Positions 35,726 through 47,608 of a DNA stretch of 64,000 bases are shown in pieces. The translations under genes and the position numbers were made by a program. Source of the DNA: Metallyticus violacea (Eukaryota; Arthropoda; Insecta; Mantodea; Metallyticidae); NCBI GenBank assembly GCA_030762175.1, contig CM060842.1, positions 45,354,001-45,418,000 of the forward strand. Reading direction: 5' to 3'. Within the stretch, counting starts at the first letter, position 1. Each line of letters begins with the position of its first letter. Below the pieces are notes generated by a model. That model did not search any database. It worked only from the letters and a program-made list of their open reading frames with translations, and was not told the DNA's origin.

Positions 35726-36270
35726 AAGAGGGATGAAATTCTTGGAGAAGGAGAAATCCAGAGGTATGAGTGGACTTGTCAAAGTCTGTTTGTTATTTCC
35801 TCAGAGAACGCCCCTTGAGGCAGCGGGCTTGTACGAAAGTTGCCTCTTTCTGTTCTTGTTTGAATTCCTGCTCATCACCGGCATAGTTGAACATAACGTC
35901 GCCCTCATTCTTTCTCAAGAGGCTAGATACATCCCGAGAAATTGTCGTCTCGGAATGCCCTCGGGGATTAATGTGTTGGCATCCGGGAAATGATACTTTG
36001 TGCGCCACACACACACAGAAACTCTACTCCGCGACTATCCAAGCGGAGAACATGCTTCAGAAATTATATAAAGGATGGATAGACAGGAAGGAAGGAGGAG
36101 AGGACATATCCTTCCTTCTTCCGCGCGAAGACCCTGCAAGATTAATATCCTTTCAAAACTGCTCGACCAATAACATAACTCGCGGTCTTGCATTAACCTT
36201 ATTGTTTTCTTTGGAAAAAGAGTTTTTCTTTTGTTCGAGTGGAAAGGTATGTATTTAATGAACAAAGATA
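35726..36270. other. Anonymous GC-richer block
   Basis: Richer in GC than most of the window, with several overlapping open frames (35733-35993 and 35887-36258 plus; 36035-36397 minus) and a TATATAAA at about 36065. None of the products resembles a known protein. It could be an unrecognised repeat or an old gene fragment. Confidence 0.35.
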
Positions 36271-36274
36271 AAAG

Positions 36275-36375
36275 TAGAGACCGGTGCTCGATACTGTCTT
36301 GGAAGAGGTATCGATATCGAACGATATCTCTGTACTTGCGCTGGAAAATGTTTCGATACTTTAATACAATGATTT
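36275..36375. repeat. Possible hAT-like transposon end (TATCGATA-rich)
   Basis: Clustered TATCGATATCG, CGATATC and TTTCGATAC motifs with internal dyads, in the style of subterminal repeats of some arthropod hAT elements. No transposase is seen nearby. Confidence 0.3.
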
Positions 36376-36690
36376 TAATTAATGTCGCAAATAGCACATC
36401 TTAAAGTGGTCGCAAGAAACACGTGTCATAAGCTTCTAAATGTTTCCTTATACGAATATTTCTACAGATGATCTACAATAACAACCTCACTTATCCAGAA
36501 TGCCATAACTTTCGTTTTTTGAGAGATTATTGTTGAATTATGTAATTTTAGATTTGTTTTGCAATTCAAACAATGTTCTTTGAAGTATTCTTTCATTTTC
36601 AGCAAATATAGAAACTATATTTCTATAGCAACTATAGAAACAAGTAGTTAAATCCATATTAGTAAAACTATAGCGTTATCTTTCCATTTA

Positions 36691-36742
36691 CCGCTTGTGG
36701 TGTCTCAGTAGTAAAAGCGGGCATTAAACAGCATTAAAAAAA
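36691..36742 (+). mobile_element. SINE-B 3' fragment
   Basis: About 50 bp matching only the 3' end of SINE-B (CTCAGTAGTAAAAGCGGGC and ATTAAACAGCATTAAAAAAA). The head and body are missing. Confidence 0.7.
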
Positions 36743-36780
36743 TATTTCCATTCTCCTATAGTTTTTCCCATGTAAAAATT

Positions 36781-37048
36781 AAAAGGCCAAGTTGATTTGC
36801 TTTATTTATGGACGTTCTTTAACATCGCAGGTCATCAGCGTCTCATTCAAATCAGGGCGTGAAACTGCCTACAAATTTTGCTCAGAGGCCTCTTCTTTCA
36901 GACTTGAGGCTATTTTTCGTGCCGTAAGTCTACGACACGGGACCCACGACTTTACTTCCCTTCCGAAGGAAGCCATACTTAGGATTTTACGCCCGAAAAA
37001 ATCCATAGATCCTAGCCGGGTTTGAACCCGCGATCTTGGGAAAAGGCC
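36781..37048 (-). mobile_element. SINE-A, 5'-truncated with target duplication
   Basis: Body 36789-37040, minus strand. It keeps the B-box region (CGGGTTTGAACCCGCGATCT inverted) but lacks the A-box half of the tRNA head. Direct repeats AAAAGGCC at 36781-36788 and 37041-37048, extendable to 11 bp with one mismatch, flank it. A truncated 5' end inside a target duplication means the truncation arose at insertion. Confidence 0.88.
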
Positions 37049-37661
37049 GAGGCGAGAGGGTACATCCTTGTCTTACTTGCTTATTTACTGTTATTTTTGC
37101 GCTCATTTTATCCAATAATTCTATTTTAATTTTCGTTTCTTTATATATACTTGCATTTATTTACTTGAATGAATATAACATTCTATTTTTTTTATCTATA
37201 ATCAGATTATCAAAGTCCCTAATAAAATCTACAAATAAAATATTTTAATTTTATTTTTTGTACAAAGAGCTTTTCGCGAGGTTAAATACACACTAGCAAC
37301 AGAAACATCACCTCAGTTCATAGCCGTCCTTCTGTATTAATTGCTTTCTTAATCTGAAGAATGCAGCCGAAAATACTGTTTATGATATCATTTTTGAAAA
37401 TGTTTTATAACTTCGAGATGACGCACATAGCTCGTGCTTTACCACGTCAAGTTTTTCTTTCATTTCAGCAAGCAGTGCTCTAGCATTGTTTCTTTCCATT
37501 TCTGAAAACAGCTGCTGCTATTAAGAAATTTAGAATAAATAAACCATGCAAACCGAGAGTTTCTGCTGTATACGAACTTAAGTTTGTAGAAATAGTTGTT
37601 TGTTCAGTTTTAAAGTAAATTTAAAAAGTTGCACTTAAATGACTTTTGGGCTCCTATATAG
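37049..37661. other. Anonymous sequence
   Basis: AT-rich; no feature recognised. Confidence 0.5.
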
Positions 37662-37896
37662 ATTTGTTGAATTTATTTATTTATTTGGTTTATTTACGGA
37701 TGCTCTTTAACATTTCGGGCCTTTCAGTATCCCATTCAATTCAGGGCGTGAAATGTCCGACAAATTGTGTGCAAATCTCTTCTTTCAGGCTTGAAGTTAT
37801 TTTACATGCCGTAAATCTACGACACAGGACTCGCTGCTTCCCCTTCCAAAGGAAGCCATACTTAGGATTTTTACGCCGAAATAAACATTTGTTGAA
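37662..37896 (-). mobile_element. SINE-A, strongly 5'-truncated with target duplication
   Basis: Body 37672-37886, minus strand. It ends just after the TTAGGATTTTTACGCC block, so the whole tRNA head is missing. The 10-bp direct repeat ATTTGTTGAA at 37662-37671 and 37887-37896 marks the insertion. Confidence 0.88.
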
Positions 37897-39094
37897 AGAC
37901 ATTTAATTGTGTAACGCTTTCTCCTATCATTATTTTCGTTCTTTTTTGCTGTGCTTCCCATCACAAAAGATACCTATCTCAGATATTACCGCTGAACCAA
38001 ATATCTCGGTCTCTGTTGTTTCGTCCACCAGAGGCATATATTCCAGGAGGTAATGAGCTCGAGTACGTTCCATTGAGCAAGCCATCAGATATTCTCTGCA
38101 TGTATATCTGTCACCAAGCAACAGAATTTGAATTTGCATTTCAAAACATTCTCGCCCAGATGTTTGGTCTCTAATGGTTAGAACGGATTTGCTATGAATA
38201 TGTAAATGAAATGGGAATTACTAAGAAGTATTATGTTGCAGTAACGAAATTCCTGTGACAATCATAGCCTTAATGGAACACACTGTGCTGTGCAAACACA
38301 GCCTAAATCGCCCTGACTTTTGAACTAAAACAACAGCGTACTATTTGAAGCGCACTCAATTAAAACATTCAACATCTTGCTACTGATGGTGAATCGTTCT
38401 TATTGGGTTTTGAAAGAGATCGTGAGTGCACAGCAACTTTTTTCATATTCTCATACTGGACTCTTGAAGTTCGCAGAGGACTTGGGCAAACATGTTCCGG
38501 AAAATATTCTTTTTTTTACGAGGGAGAATATTGAGAAACATGCGTTCCTTCTGGAGGAAACGAAAGTTCTTGAACAGTTGTCACTGAGATGTAAATTACA
38601 AATATATCGATTATTTTCCTCCCCTATATAAAATACAGTTTCGACCTGATATTTGATATATCAATATCCTTATTTACATTAGTTGAAACCAAATTGAGAT
38701 ATATCATATTAATGATATTATTGAATTATTATTCCATCTAATAAGATGGTTTATATCTCAGGATTCCCGAAACCTTAATTTCCAATTGGCGACTATGATA
38801 AATCTTAGGAAACTTTCTTTAGTAATATTACAAGTGTTAAAATTGTTCGGTAATTTAGTTGAGGTTAAGGAATATTTGTTGTCATGATAATTATTTCGAC
38901 CTACGGTCTCGCAAGCATGGATTTGGAAACGGAATGCAATTACCTAAGAAAAATGGTAAGCGAAGGGGGGGGGGGGGATTCGGTAAATAATTGCATTGCG
39001 AGAATGATGTCTTTTTTGTACTTTTACTATAATCTCTGATTACCTCTTTGTTCTTTCTGAAAACATGCATTAATTTTATTAGCTTTTATTCTAA
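37897..39094. other. Anonymous sequence
   Basis: No gene recognised. Frames at 37930-38139 (minus) and 38377-38631 (plus) look protein-like in composition but match no family; a G-run lies at about 38967-38979. Confidence 0.45.
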
Positions 39095-39560
39095 GCCGAA
39101 CCGCGTGGTGCGATTTTTAAATTTCGCTTTATCCCCCACTATTAAATGTAGGTTTTCAGGTATACCCCCACTCCTAATAGCCCGATTTCCATGATTTTCA
39201 AAAACTAACTGTCTTAGTTTATTTAAATGGTAACATACTGAGTTTCGTTACCAAAAACAATGGTGCCGCTAGAGCGATTTTTAAATTTTGGGTTTTAGGT
39301 AAACTTCTAATAGTTCGATTTGACCGATTTTCTGAAACTATTTTTATTAATATATTTCAATGGTATATACCGAGTTTCATTGAGAAATAACAAATTAGCT
39401 TGCTGGAACAATTTTTAAATGTTCGCTTTAGGTTAACCCCCACTCACAATGGTTTAATTTTGCTGACGAACTCAATGAATCGTTTGTTAGTTGATGGTTA
39501 TATGCCGAGTTTCAGAGAGAGAAAAAAAATTGCGGCCGCTAGAGCATTAACAGACATATA
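39095..39560 (+). repeat. Diverged tandem array, about three units of 134-164 bp
   Basis: The landmark CGATTTTTAAAT-type motif recurs at 39111, 39275 and 39409, with a degraded fourth start at about 39545. Other shared blocks recur in the same order: TTTAGGTTAACCCCCACTC, AATAGTTCGATTT, ATGGTATATACCGAGTTTC and GGTGCCGCTAGAGCG. The units are much more diverged than the 83-bp array. A plus-strand frame inside it is not conserved between units. Confidence 0.75.
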
Positions 39561-42057
39561 TTTTTCATTGTCATTTTCGCTGTCTAATACATAGGGTTCG
39601 ATGGAGATTTGAAGAAATTTTTCAAAAATATTTTCATGAGTACAACCCAATAACTGCATTCCTTCGGAATTCTATATAAGTAATACCTTCACCAAATAGT
39701 TGCCTAGTAACTCATAGACAAACAAAGAGACATTTTATAGAGGGAGGGGGGAGTTGACTAATGTAATATTTGGAAATCTACGCTGGTTATGAATAAACTC
39801 CTTCACTCAAACATCTTATTTTCAGTTAAATGCAAATAGGGATATCATTTAGGATATGCTATCAAAATAAAATTTTTTGGTTATGTTATTCGTTGATAGT
39901 CAAAATAAAAATTAAAATATTTTTAGAAAATGTCCGTATATATGCATTCTATTCTAAAATTGCCTTCGTAATCTTCATTGAATATAAAGTAACATCTAAT
40001 TCATGAAATGAATACATAAAAGGTTTAAATATGTATAAGTTACTTCTTGTTTTTCTAATACTGTGCTGTATTGAAACGAAACATGAATTCATAAATTCAA
40101 CCTGATGATATTGCCCTATATCATCTAGCAAAGTATTGGCATGTTGCAAAGCCGCTATATAAGAAACCATTTGTCATCCTTTTAGTCTTTCACTTTCTTT
40201 TTCATAGCTCTTTTTCGTTAACATCCGGCAGTAATTTCCGAGAGTGGTGTCAACTAAAATGACACTTTTCAAGTCGCCAACGCATTTCCTTTTCTGCTCT
40301 TCAAACGAAAACTTGTGCTCAAAGTTAGAAATCTTAATTTCAGTTTCAATTTTTATATTACTTTTAATAAGCATTTTGTCTATGACCGGCTAGATTGAGA
40401 GAATAACATAATATTCCTATCTTGCAAGATTTGGTTTATACTTGGTAAAAACCTGATGCAATTTTCCTAGTCAATAATCCACTTAAAGTCTTTGGCAAGG
40501 ATTTCTCTGCCTAGACAACTGTAGTTGCAGTAATAGAAACTTTGCGACCATAGCACTTCCGACTTGTACAGTAGCACATCCAAGTCCCTAATAAAATAGT
40601 GGGATGCTGGAAGGCTGTGTTAATATTCTGAATGATATGATTAACTGGGATCTAGGCCGTATTATTTAGCGTTATGTTATGATATGCAGAAGTTCGCTGT
40701 CACTTACCTCTGGATTTAATGGGATGTTCCGTTTTCTATAAAACGCCTGAGTTGCTCACTAGAGCGCTCCACATACGAGTAGTCTCCCTTCGTTCTGTTT
40801 CGAAGAAACAAAAGCGCACCAAATTCCGTTATAGGCAATTTAATATCCTCTGAATTCAATGATAATATTTGGTTTTCTGTAGAGGTCTCTTTATAAAATA
40901 AGTGTCACTTAGAAGTATGCGGTACAACACCTGCACATTCTCGATTGGCGTAGCAGAAGGAGTGGATCCCTCTAGTGAGCAACGCCTGCGATTTGATCGA
41001 CTCCGGTATCCCTTGCCCATAGGTTTATTAAGTACAATTTTTTTAGGTAAGTTGCATTTTCCTATTATTTCTGGATGGATGGACAGTTGTGTCTATTGTC
41101 TTTTATTTTAGATGGGTTTTCAAGTCTTCCCTAATCTCCTTATTTGGAATGCGGTTGTACATATTTTAACCTTCCGTTTGCATTTAAGGTCATATAAATG
41201 TTACATACACTTGGAGGTGTGCTACAAATGTCTTAGCTTTGATTATAGGGTATAGGGTTATTTATTTTAAAATATACTTTCTTATATAACAACATTTATA
41301 TCTGGATATATTTTTTATTAACTGAAGCAAATATCTTAGATATCCCATTTTGTTTAACTCTGGCTAGTTAAAGGTTATATGTGTCTCCAAGCTGTATTGT
41401 CATTACATTGGGTTTCCTAATGAACACCATCTTCCAAGACGAAATCATTTATTAGTACATAAAGGAGCTGAAACTAAAGCTTAAAGATGGAGTCCTACCG
41501 TGTGGTTCTGGTGCCGTTATCAGGAGAATCTTATCTTACTGGAACTTTTCAAATATTTCTATTTTTAGCACATCTGATACAAAGTTAATGTCTTGTTTAA
41601 GGACTTTGTTAAGAACCTAACCTACAACATGGCCTTAGGATATTTGTGAACTAAACAGTCAAATAGATGTTTCGTCCTTAACCCTAGCAATATCAATTCA
41701 AACATTTTACAGAACTGAATTACTAACAGGAGTGGGGGTTGCCATGACCACCACTGAAAACAATTGTTAAAATAAATTTATTTTAAAATTACATTTTATA
41801 CAAAAGCCATACCTTAAAGGTAATATTTAACTTTGTTTAACATTTGTTTTCATTCTCACATTTCATGTTTAGATTGAAATTGTAATTTGTATTCTAATGC
41901 GACTTACATATTTGTAAGCAAAAAATTAGTGCAAATAAATTATTAATACTAAAACTAACAATAAGAATAGTTTCAGAGCAATATCCAAATTGAATCTTTG
42001 ATGGTACAGTCACTAAACATGTCAGTATCACTCATCACTCTCCCTAGAACTTTCGTC
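39561..42057. other. Anonymous sequence
   Basis: No gene or transposon recognised in about 2.5 kb on either strand. Open frames up to 85 codons show no motif. Confidence 0.5.
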
Positions 42058-42625
42058 ACATTTTGAACAAATCACTATTTTCTTGCAGTGCCGGCCACAA
42101 GCGACAGTTGCCGCAAATTATTGTTGTTTTATTAAGTTTGTTGTATTTCTCTTTCTTAGACCGGCACTCGCTTGTACACGAATAGCAACGTCCGTTACCA
42201 CTAGTTACTTCCTTTGCATCAAATATCTGCCTAATTTACCTCTCAAGAATTCTTCCATGGCTATGATTACGTTCTTCTGTACTACTGAGATATCTCTAGT
42301 TCGTTCCTGTATGGCTGCAATCCTAGTTCTCGCTATCTGATTTGGCCTCTTCTTATTCCAGTTAGAAAATGTGGTATAACCATTTACAGCGGCTTTGTAA
42401 ATGAGGGTGAAGAAAACGGGTAGGGGCCATCTGCTGGTAGCTCTTGTTGCAGAATATTTCTTTACCGTTTGATCGACGACGTCTACGCCGCCTTTTGTTT
42501 CGTTATAACACAGGTTGATTACAGTTTTTTTTTTTTTTTTTCCTTCCGATTAGACTCTCAACCTATTGCATCGTCATGATGTTGAGTAGATGGCATAAGA
42601 AGCTTCCTTGGAGGTTTTTTACTAC
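42058..42625 (-). pseudogene. piggyBac-like transposase, C-terminal remnant
   Basis: Relic of a piggyBac-family transposase (DDE_Tnp_1_7). Read on the minus strand: KPPRKLLMPSTQHHDDAI (about 42620-42567), then after an A-run YNETKGGVDVVDQTVKKYS (about 42506-42450), the signature block carrying the last catalytic Asp, then RWPLPVFFTLIYKAAVNGY (about 42431-42375), NWNKKRP and RTRIAAIQERTRDIS. A Cys-rich tail follows after a frame change: RCYSCTSECRSKKEK and TTIICGNCR (about 42191-42095), like the C-terminal zinc-binding domain of the family, ending at a stop at 42058. The A-run (T-run near 42527-42541 on the plus strand) lies exactly where a K/P-rich loop is expected and has probably expanded by slippage. 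Weaker resemblance continues upstream to about 42700; the N-terminal half was not found. Confidence 0.85.
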
Positions 42626-43210
42626 AGATATATGAAACAATTGTGATTGGAGTCTGCTATGTTAGGATCATTGAAAGCAAATGTGCTTTAATATAGCTCT
42701 GTTCCAGAAATATCTGAGCTCTTGAAGAATGTGCTTCCTGCGGACTGTAGTGTTCAGACAAGTGTAAGCTTGTCATTCTTCCATCAGCAAAATCAACAGA
42801 AGTTATGTCTGTTGTTATATTATGTTCAGAACTATTTATAGTTTTACAGCAGAAGAAGCTGAATTTCCTTGTTCGAGCTTATGATTCCATGCTAAGAATG
42901 TGTCTTGTTTTTGAATCAGTGCGCATATGTAACCACTGGTTTGTCTTTCATGAAAACTTTGAAAGGTTCCACTGTTAACCACAGTTGAAATGACACATTG
43001 CATCCATTTCAGCCAGTTTGAAGGTTGACGTCTCTCATATGATGCTTGGGGTTATCGTGGCCAGATGGTACCGTTTTTATTGTGTCTTACCATGTAAGCA
43101 TTTCGCGAGATGTAAGACGCTGTACCATTGGCACTGTTTTTGATATCTACATCTACCTCCCACCTTGGACATATACGGTGGCTTGCCATATTTTCAGCTT
43201 CCAAGGGACC
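42626..43210. other. Region upstream of the piggyBac remnant
   Basis: On the minus strand it may hold further, heavily decayed piggyBac sequence (a PITIVSYIC block near 42640 resembles the T-VSY-P motif preceding the S-MHH block). No inverted ends or TTAA target pair was identified. Confidence 0.35.
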
Positions 43211-43504
43211 GCCACGGTGGCCGAGGTCAAGGCATGGACTCGTGTGCCGGAGATCTGGGATTCGATTCCCACCAGGGCCGTCCTCCCTAGCCGAAGTTTT
43301 TTTTTTTTTTTTCTTTTTTACAGATTTTCTTCAATCCTCATAAATGGCAAATGTCGGGAAGGTACCGTAAAATTAGGCCTGGAATATTTCCTTCCTTAAA
43401 AAAATTCCTTCCCTAATTTATCATTTCATCATCCCATGTATCACGATTGTCACGGTCCGTCATGCGTCAGCAATAAAACGGGCGTTAAACAACATTAAAA
43501 AAAA
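43211..43504 (+). mobile_element. SINE-B, full copy
   Basis: Plus strand. tRNA-like head GCCACGGTGGCCGAGG with B-box region GGGATTCGATTCCCACC, then GCCGTCCTCCCTAGCCGAAG, an expanded T16 run where other copies have a short T-tract, the AAATGTCGGGAAGGTACC body, and the tail GGGCGTTAAACAACATTAAA ending in A. The spurious frames at 43046-43399 arise from it. No target duplication longer than 5 bp was seen. Confidence 0.88.
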
Positions 43505-43930
43505 CCCTGCAAGGTGATGGAAAGTTGCCCATGTTGCATTTCTCATCTGGGTTACAGTTTCGTTGTTCTCTTTGAGTGCAATGTCAATATAATTTTATAT
43601 TTTTAAATTTAGATCTTGGAAGCTACCTTTACTATCAAATTTGTTTAGTGCCGAGTCGCTTTTGATAATGTCCAATACATTCATTTTATAATAAATTTAC
43701 CTATATAAGGATTATCGTAAACAAAAAATTTACAAGTCTTAAGAGCCGCCATAGTAATCGGTCTGCTCTAGCTTGTCAATTTAAAAACTACAAAAACATT
43801 TCTGTCAGATGAGCTTAAGACAAAAAAAAAAAATTAACTATTTGAATATACTGTGTAAAGTTTTAGCAGTACGCATATCATGATTGTTAGATGGTGCCAT
43901 TGTACTCGTAGGTTCGTAAACAAAAAAACA

Positions 43931-43962
<32 letters not shown>

Positions 43963-45805
43963 GAATGAACTTAATATATACTTAAAATTCGTTGATATAT
44001 CAAAGAAGCAGTTCATTAAACATTTCAGCAAATTGCGAGGACACTAAATAATATATATGAAGCAGCGTTAATAAATATTTGGGCGCCTTCAACACTGGAA
44101 GCTGATGCTGGAATTTTCTAAGTTTCTACTCAAATGGAGTAAGGGCTATCACTGACTTCTGTAGGTTGTGGAAAATCTAGTTCAGATATGCACTCCCTTT
44201 GTCCGTTAATGATATCATCCTTACGGTACAGTTAGAGAGGTACTCAGTAGCTTGGATTGTGTACACAACTGTTTTAACAGCCAATGTATTTTGATCTTAC
44301 TATAGAGTGGTGGCAGAGAAATATTTCACATCCTAGCAAGAAATTACTGTATGTTAGCAATATATTACATGATTATGTATTGTATAATATTTTGCTTTCA
44401 GCGCAGATTTAATTATATTTTCTCCTTTGTTTCAGGTGAGTATCAGAGGTGGTTACGTGTACAAGATAATTTAAGTTATCTCACGTGAGTAAACAGGAAT
44501 TTTGTGTCTGACGGCTTGCAGCCGTTTGTAATATTCTTTGTCTTGTGTAATTATGAAAACAGATGAAAGCGTGCAAGGCGCAACCCTATAATTTATACCA
44601 GCAACGACCCGGAGCTTCTATTCTAAGCCTTGTAGACATTTTAGAATTCTAGAAACTTTACTCTTAAGATCTCAGCAACAGATTCTTGAGCAAAGATGAT
44701 GGACGCGTGTACAGTAAAATTGTAGAGCCGTATTGACATTATGACTGCAGGTACGTTTTTTATGACTGTCATCTAGAAGTTTGTAATTGGAGAGACTGTG
44801 ATATTACCTCTGTGGTTTGTGTTTATTTCTGGAGCATTGTGAGATTACGCTTGAATCCTTCTCTTTCCTGATCAAAGAAGTGACATTTATTCCTAACCCT
44901 GTAAGTTTTGAAATACTTAAAAACATTAACCATAAATTAAAATACTTTAAGGAAAGATAATTTACTTATAGAATTTATATTCGTGTTACTCATAAGCCAT
45001 GATGCCATAAGAATAAAACATGAGCATAGGAGAATGAAATCACTTTGAGCTATGTCTGAATAAACTCATTAACTAAACATGATGTCTGTTACTTATATGG
45101 CAGCCGTGTTTCAAAATATTTCATTTTTGAATGGATCATTGTAAAAGTTTGCATAATGTTTCTGATGTGAATAGACTAGCTAAAAATGGCTTTTAGTTAT
45201 TGACATTAGTTTTGTAAACACTGATGTATTTGTTATATACATATTATAGTTACTGCGAATATTTCACTTGTACAATTAAATATTGACTATTTCACTAAAT
45301 ACCTTATATTAATAATTTAAACTAAGCAATTTTCCTTATCTCTGGTAGAATTATTTTAATGGTTTCTTTGGTATTATAGTAACATCATTCAAGGAAAGAT
45401 TTTTGCTATAAGTAAAAGTAAAGCTTATTGTTGGAAATTTTTTTTCATATATACCTAAAGCGTATTTTTGGTGAAAAACCTGCTGGAATTATTTTTTAAA
45501 AAGTCTAAATAATAAAGCCTAAAGGCAACACCCCACTATACATAGACTGAAATTGACACGCTAAAACCGAAGGAACGAAATCATCCATTTGGGCATGTTG
45601 ATATAAAGCTTAAATTTTTATTCTTCTTGGGCATTTTCACTTGTCAGCGGTGAATTATTCGAATTTAGTTACACTTACCACCAACAGATGTCAGAAGGAT
45701 AGTTAAGCAATCGCTTCAGGTACTATTTAGTATAATGCTAAAGTATTACTTGAGCGTGAAATGGTGGTCGGTAATTTTGTTCGGATATCTCTTTTGTCAG
45801 GTATG
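43505..45805. other. Anonymous sequence with an ATT microsatellite
   Basis: No gene recognised in about 2.3 kb. The microsatellite is listed separately. Confidence 0.5.
43933..43962. repeat. (ATT)10 microsatellite
   Basis: Perfect trinucleotide run of about 30 bases; on the minus strand it makes an Asn run in a spurious frame. Confidence 0.95.
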
Positions 45806-45913
45806 GAGTTCTTTAACGTGGCGCAAATCTACGGCTCGTGACCCAAGACTTTAAATCCCTCCCAGAGGACTTACCCTCGAGATTTTTACGTCACGAAAAA
45901 ATCTTTCGATCTT
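45806..45913 (-). mobile_element. SINE-A central fragment, strongly diverged
   Basis: Minus-strand remnant recognisable by AAATCTACGGCTCGTGACCC, AAGACTTTAAATCCCTCCC, GATTTTTACGTCACGAAAAA and ATCTTTCGATC in the order of the SINE-A middle. Both ends are missing. Confidence 0.6.
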
Positions 45914-47573
45914 AATTAAAGAATAATAAAAAGCTACATTGAAAAAGTTTAGCAAAATCTCAATACAAATTTGTCTTAAGTGTTTAAATTTGACTTTTAA
46001 GATTCCAGCGGGTGCTAGCGCCTTTTTCTTGTATATAATAAATTATGTTTATAATTAACTTCATAAACTTGTTTGAAGCTACACTTTTTTGTCGCTGAAT
46101 TTTTTATGTTGAGATGAGGTGGGTTGTCAAAGCATTTCAGATGAGACCAAGAGGCAAATTGTTTTTGTGCATGTTGCTCAAAACGTTGATTGAGAAGGGC
46201 GTCAGCTCACTGTGTAATAATAAGCATGTCAGAGATTGGCAACATCAAAAACACGACGCGTGAGATTTGACCGAAGAATATTCCAGGACTCTCTTTCATT
46301 TACCAAGGGTAGCTATCGATGTCCAGGCCAATAAAGTGCTTTTCAGAGGAGATGATATGATTTTACCAGCACTGTAGTCATTCGAGCTGCATAATGTGTT
46401 ACTTCCTCTGCACCATTCTATCAGCGTGGTCATCAGAAACAGTCTTGTAAGTTTTCCCGTCTCAGGAGAATATTTATCATCTCTGCAATGTAGACTTAGA
46501 TACAGTCGTTTATGGTGGTAACCATACGTGCCTCATAGACCAAACATCGCGTACCCATGCAATACTGCCCTCTATCAGTTAAGTCGTAAGACGGAGGTAG
46601 AGGAAGCAGAGTTCGCCGCGGCAGGCCAAGAATCACCCCGAGCTTTAGTGCCAAATGAAAGGAAAAAGACCCCCATAAATTATTACCTTTAACGTTCCTA
46701 AACCTGAGCAATTATTTTGTAGTTTATTTATTTTAGACGAGTATTTCCTTAGTCATATAACTTATATCACAGAAAGAATGTGCCTCATTTATACATTATT
46801 AAGCTTTCCTTTTCTTCCTGTCTCGTGATAAATAATCGGTATAATCGGTAGGCAAAGTATTTATGTTCCATAAAGCAGAATTAGAATGTCCAATGCTTAA
46901 TACCTTGCCTATTTGATTTCTGCCTTCGTTACTTTCTAAGATTGACTCTTATGACTTAAATATAAATTGTTAACAATTTTAAGCCTGCACTCTTTGCTGA
47001 TTTTAAAATTCTGTCAAAATAGATAGTCTACTTCTAATCCGTTCTAAAAGTTGTCTCGTCTAAAGGAATAGTATCAAATGTTCACTCTCAGTACTTAAGT
47101 AGTGCACCATTCTCTCTGATATAACTTCAGGTAATTCTTAGCTTTCTATAACATGGTTACATATACTGGTAATGCCTTACAATGGGTTACATACACAAAC
47201 GTTTTAAATAACCGGAGACACACAAAAAGTTCAGCAAATTTAATTTTACTGTATATTGTGCACATGAAAGCTATGGATGGCATTCCAAACAAAGCAACTA
47301 ACTCGTTAAACGCACAATGTAAACCTAGTACTTAAAAAAAAAAAGATCATTAACAGGGAAATATGTGTTAATTGTGCTTTCATCCTGTGGATGTAAGAAT
47401 GGTTTCTCCAAATCTTGGTTATGCACAGATGATTGAATAAAATACTTTTATTAAATTACATATTTTAATAGGTATATATATTGTTCCAAATAAAACATGA
47501 TACATTTGAAAACCATATGCAAGTAACATAATAATTCACCAGAAAAGTAACTTCAAAACCAAAATACGAAGCT
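45914..47573. other. Anonymous sequence with a possible SINE-A head
   Basis: 46505-46570 has TATGGTGGTAACCATACGTG and CCTCATAGACC, like the tRNA head of SINE-A, but the body does not follow. The GC-rich block to 46690 is unexplained. Nothing else recognised. Confidence 0.4.
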
Positions 47574-47608
47574 GTAATATTATATATTAAGCGTAATATA
47601 TAATATAC
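47574..47608. repeat. Short AT palindrome
   Basis: TATTATATATTA and its inverse TAATATATAATA around a 4-base loop (arms of 12 or more bases). It could form a cruciform or hairpin; common in AT-rich DNA. Confidence 0.7.
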
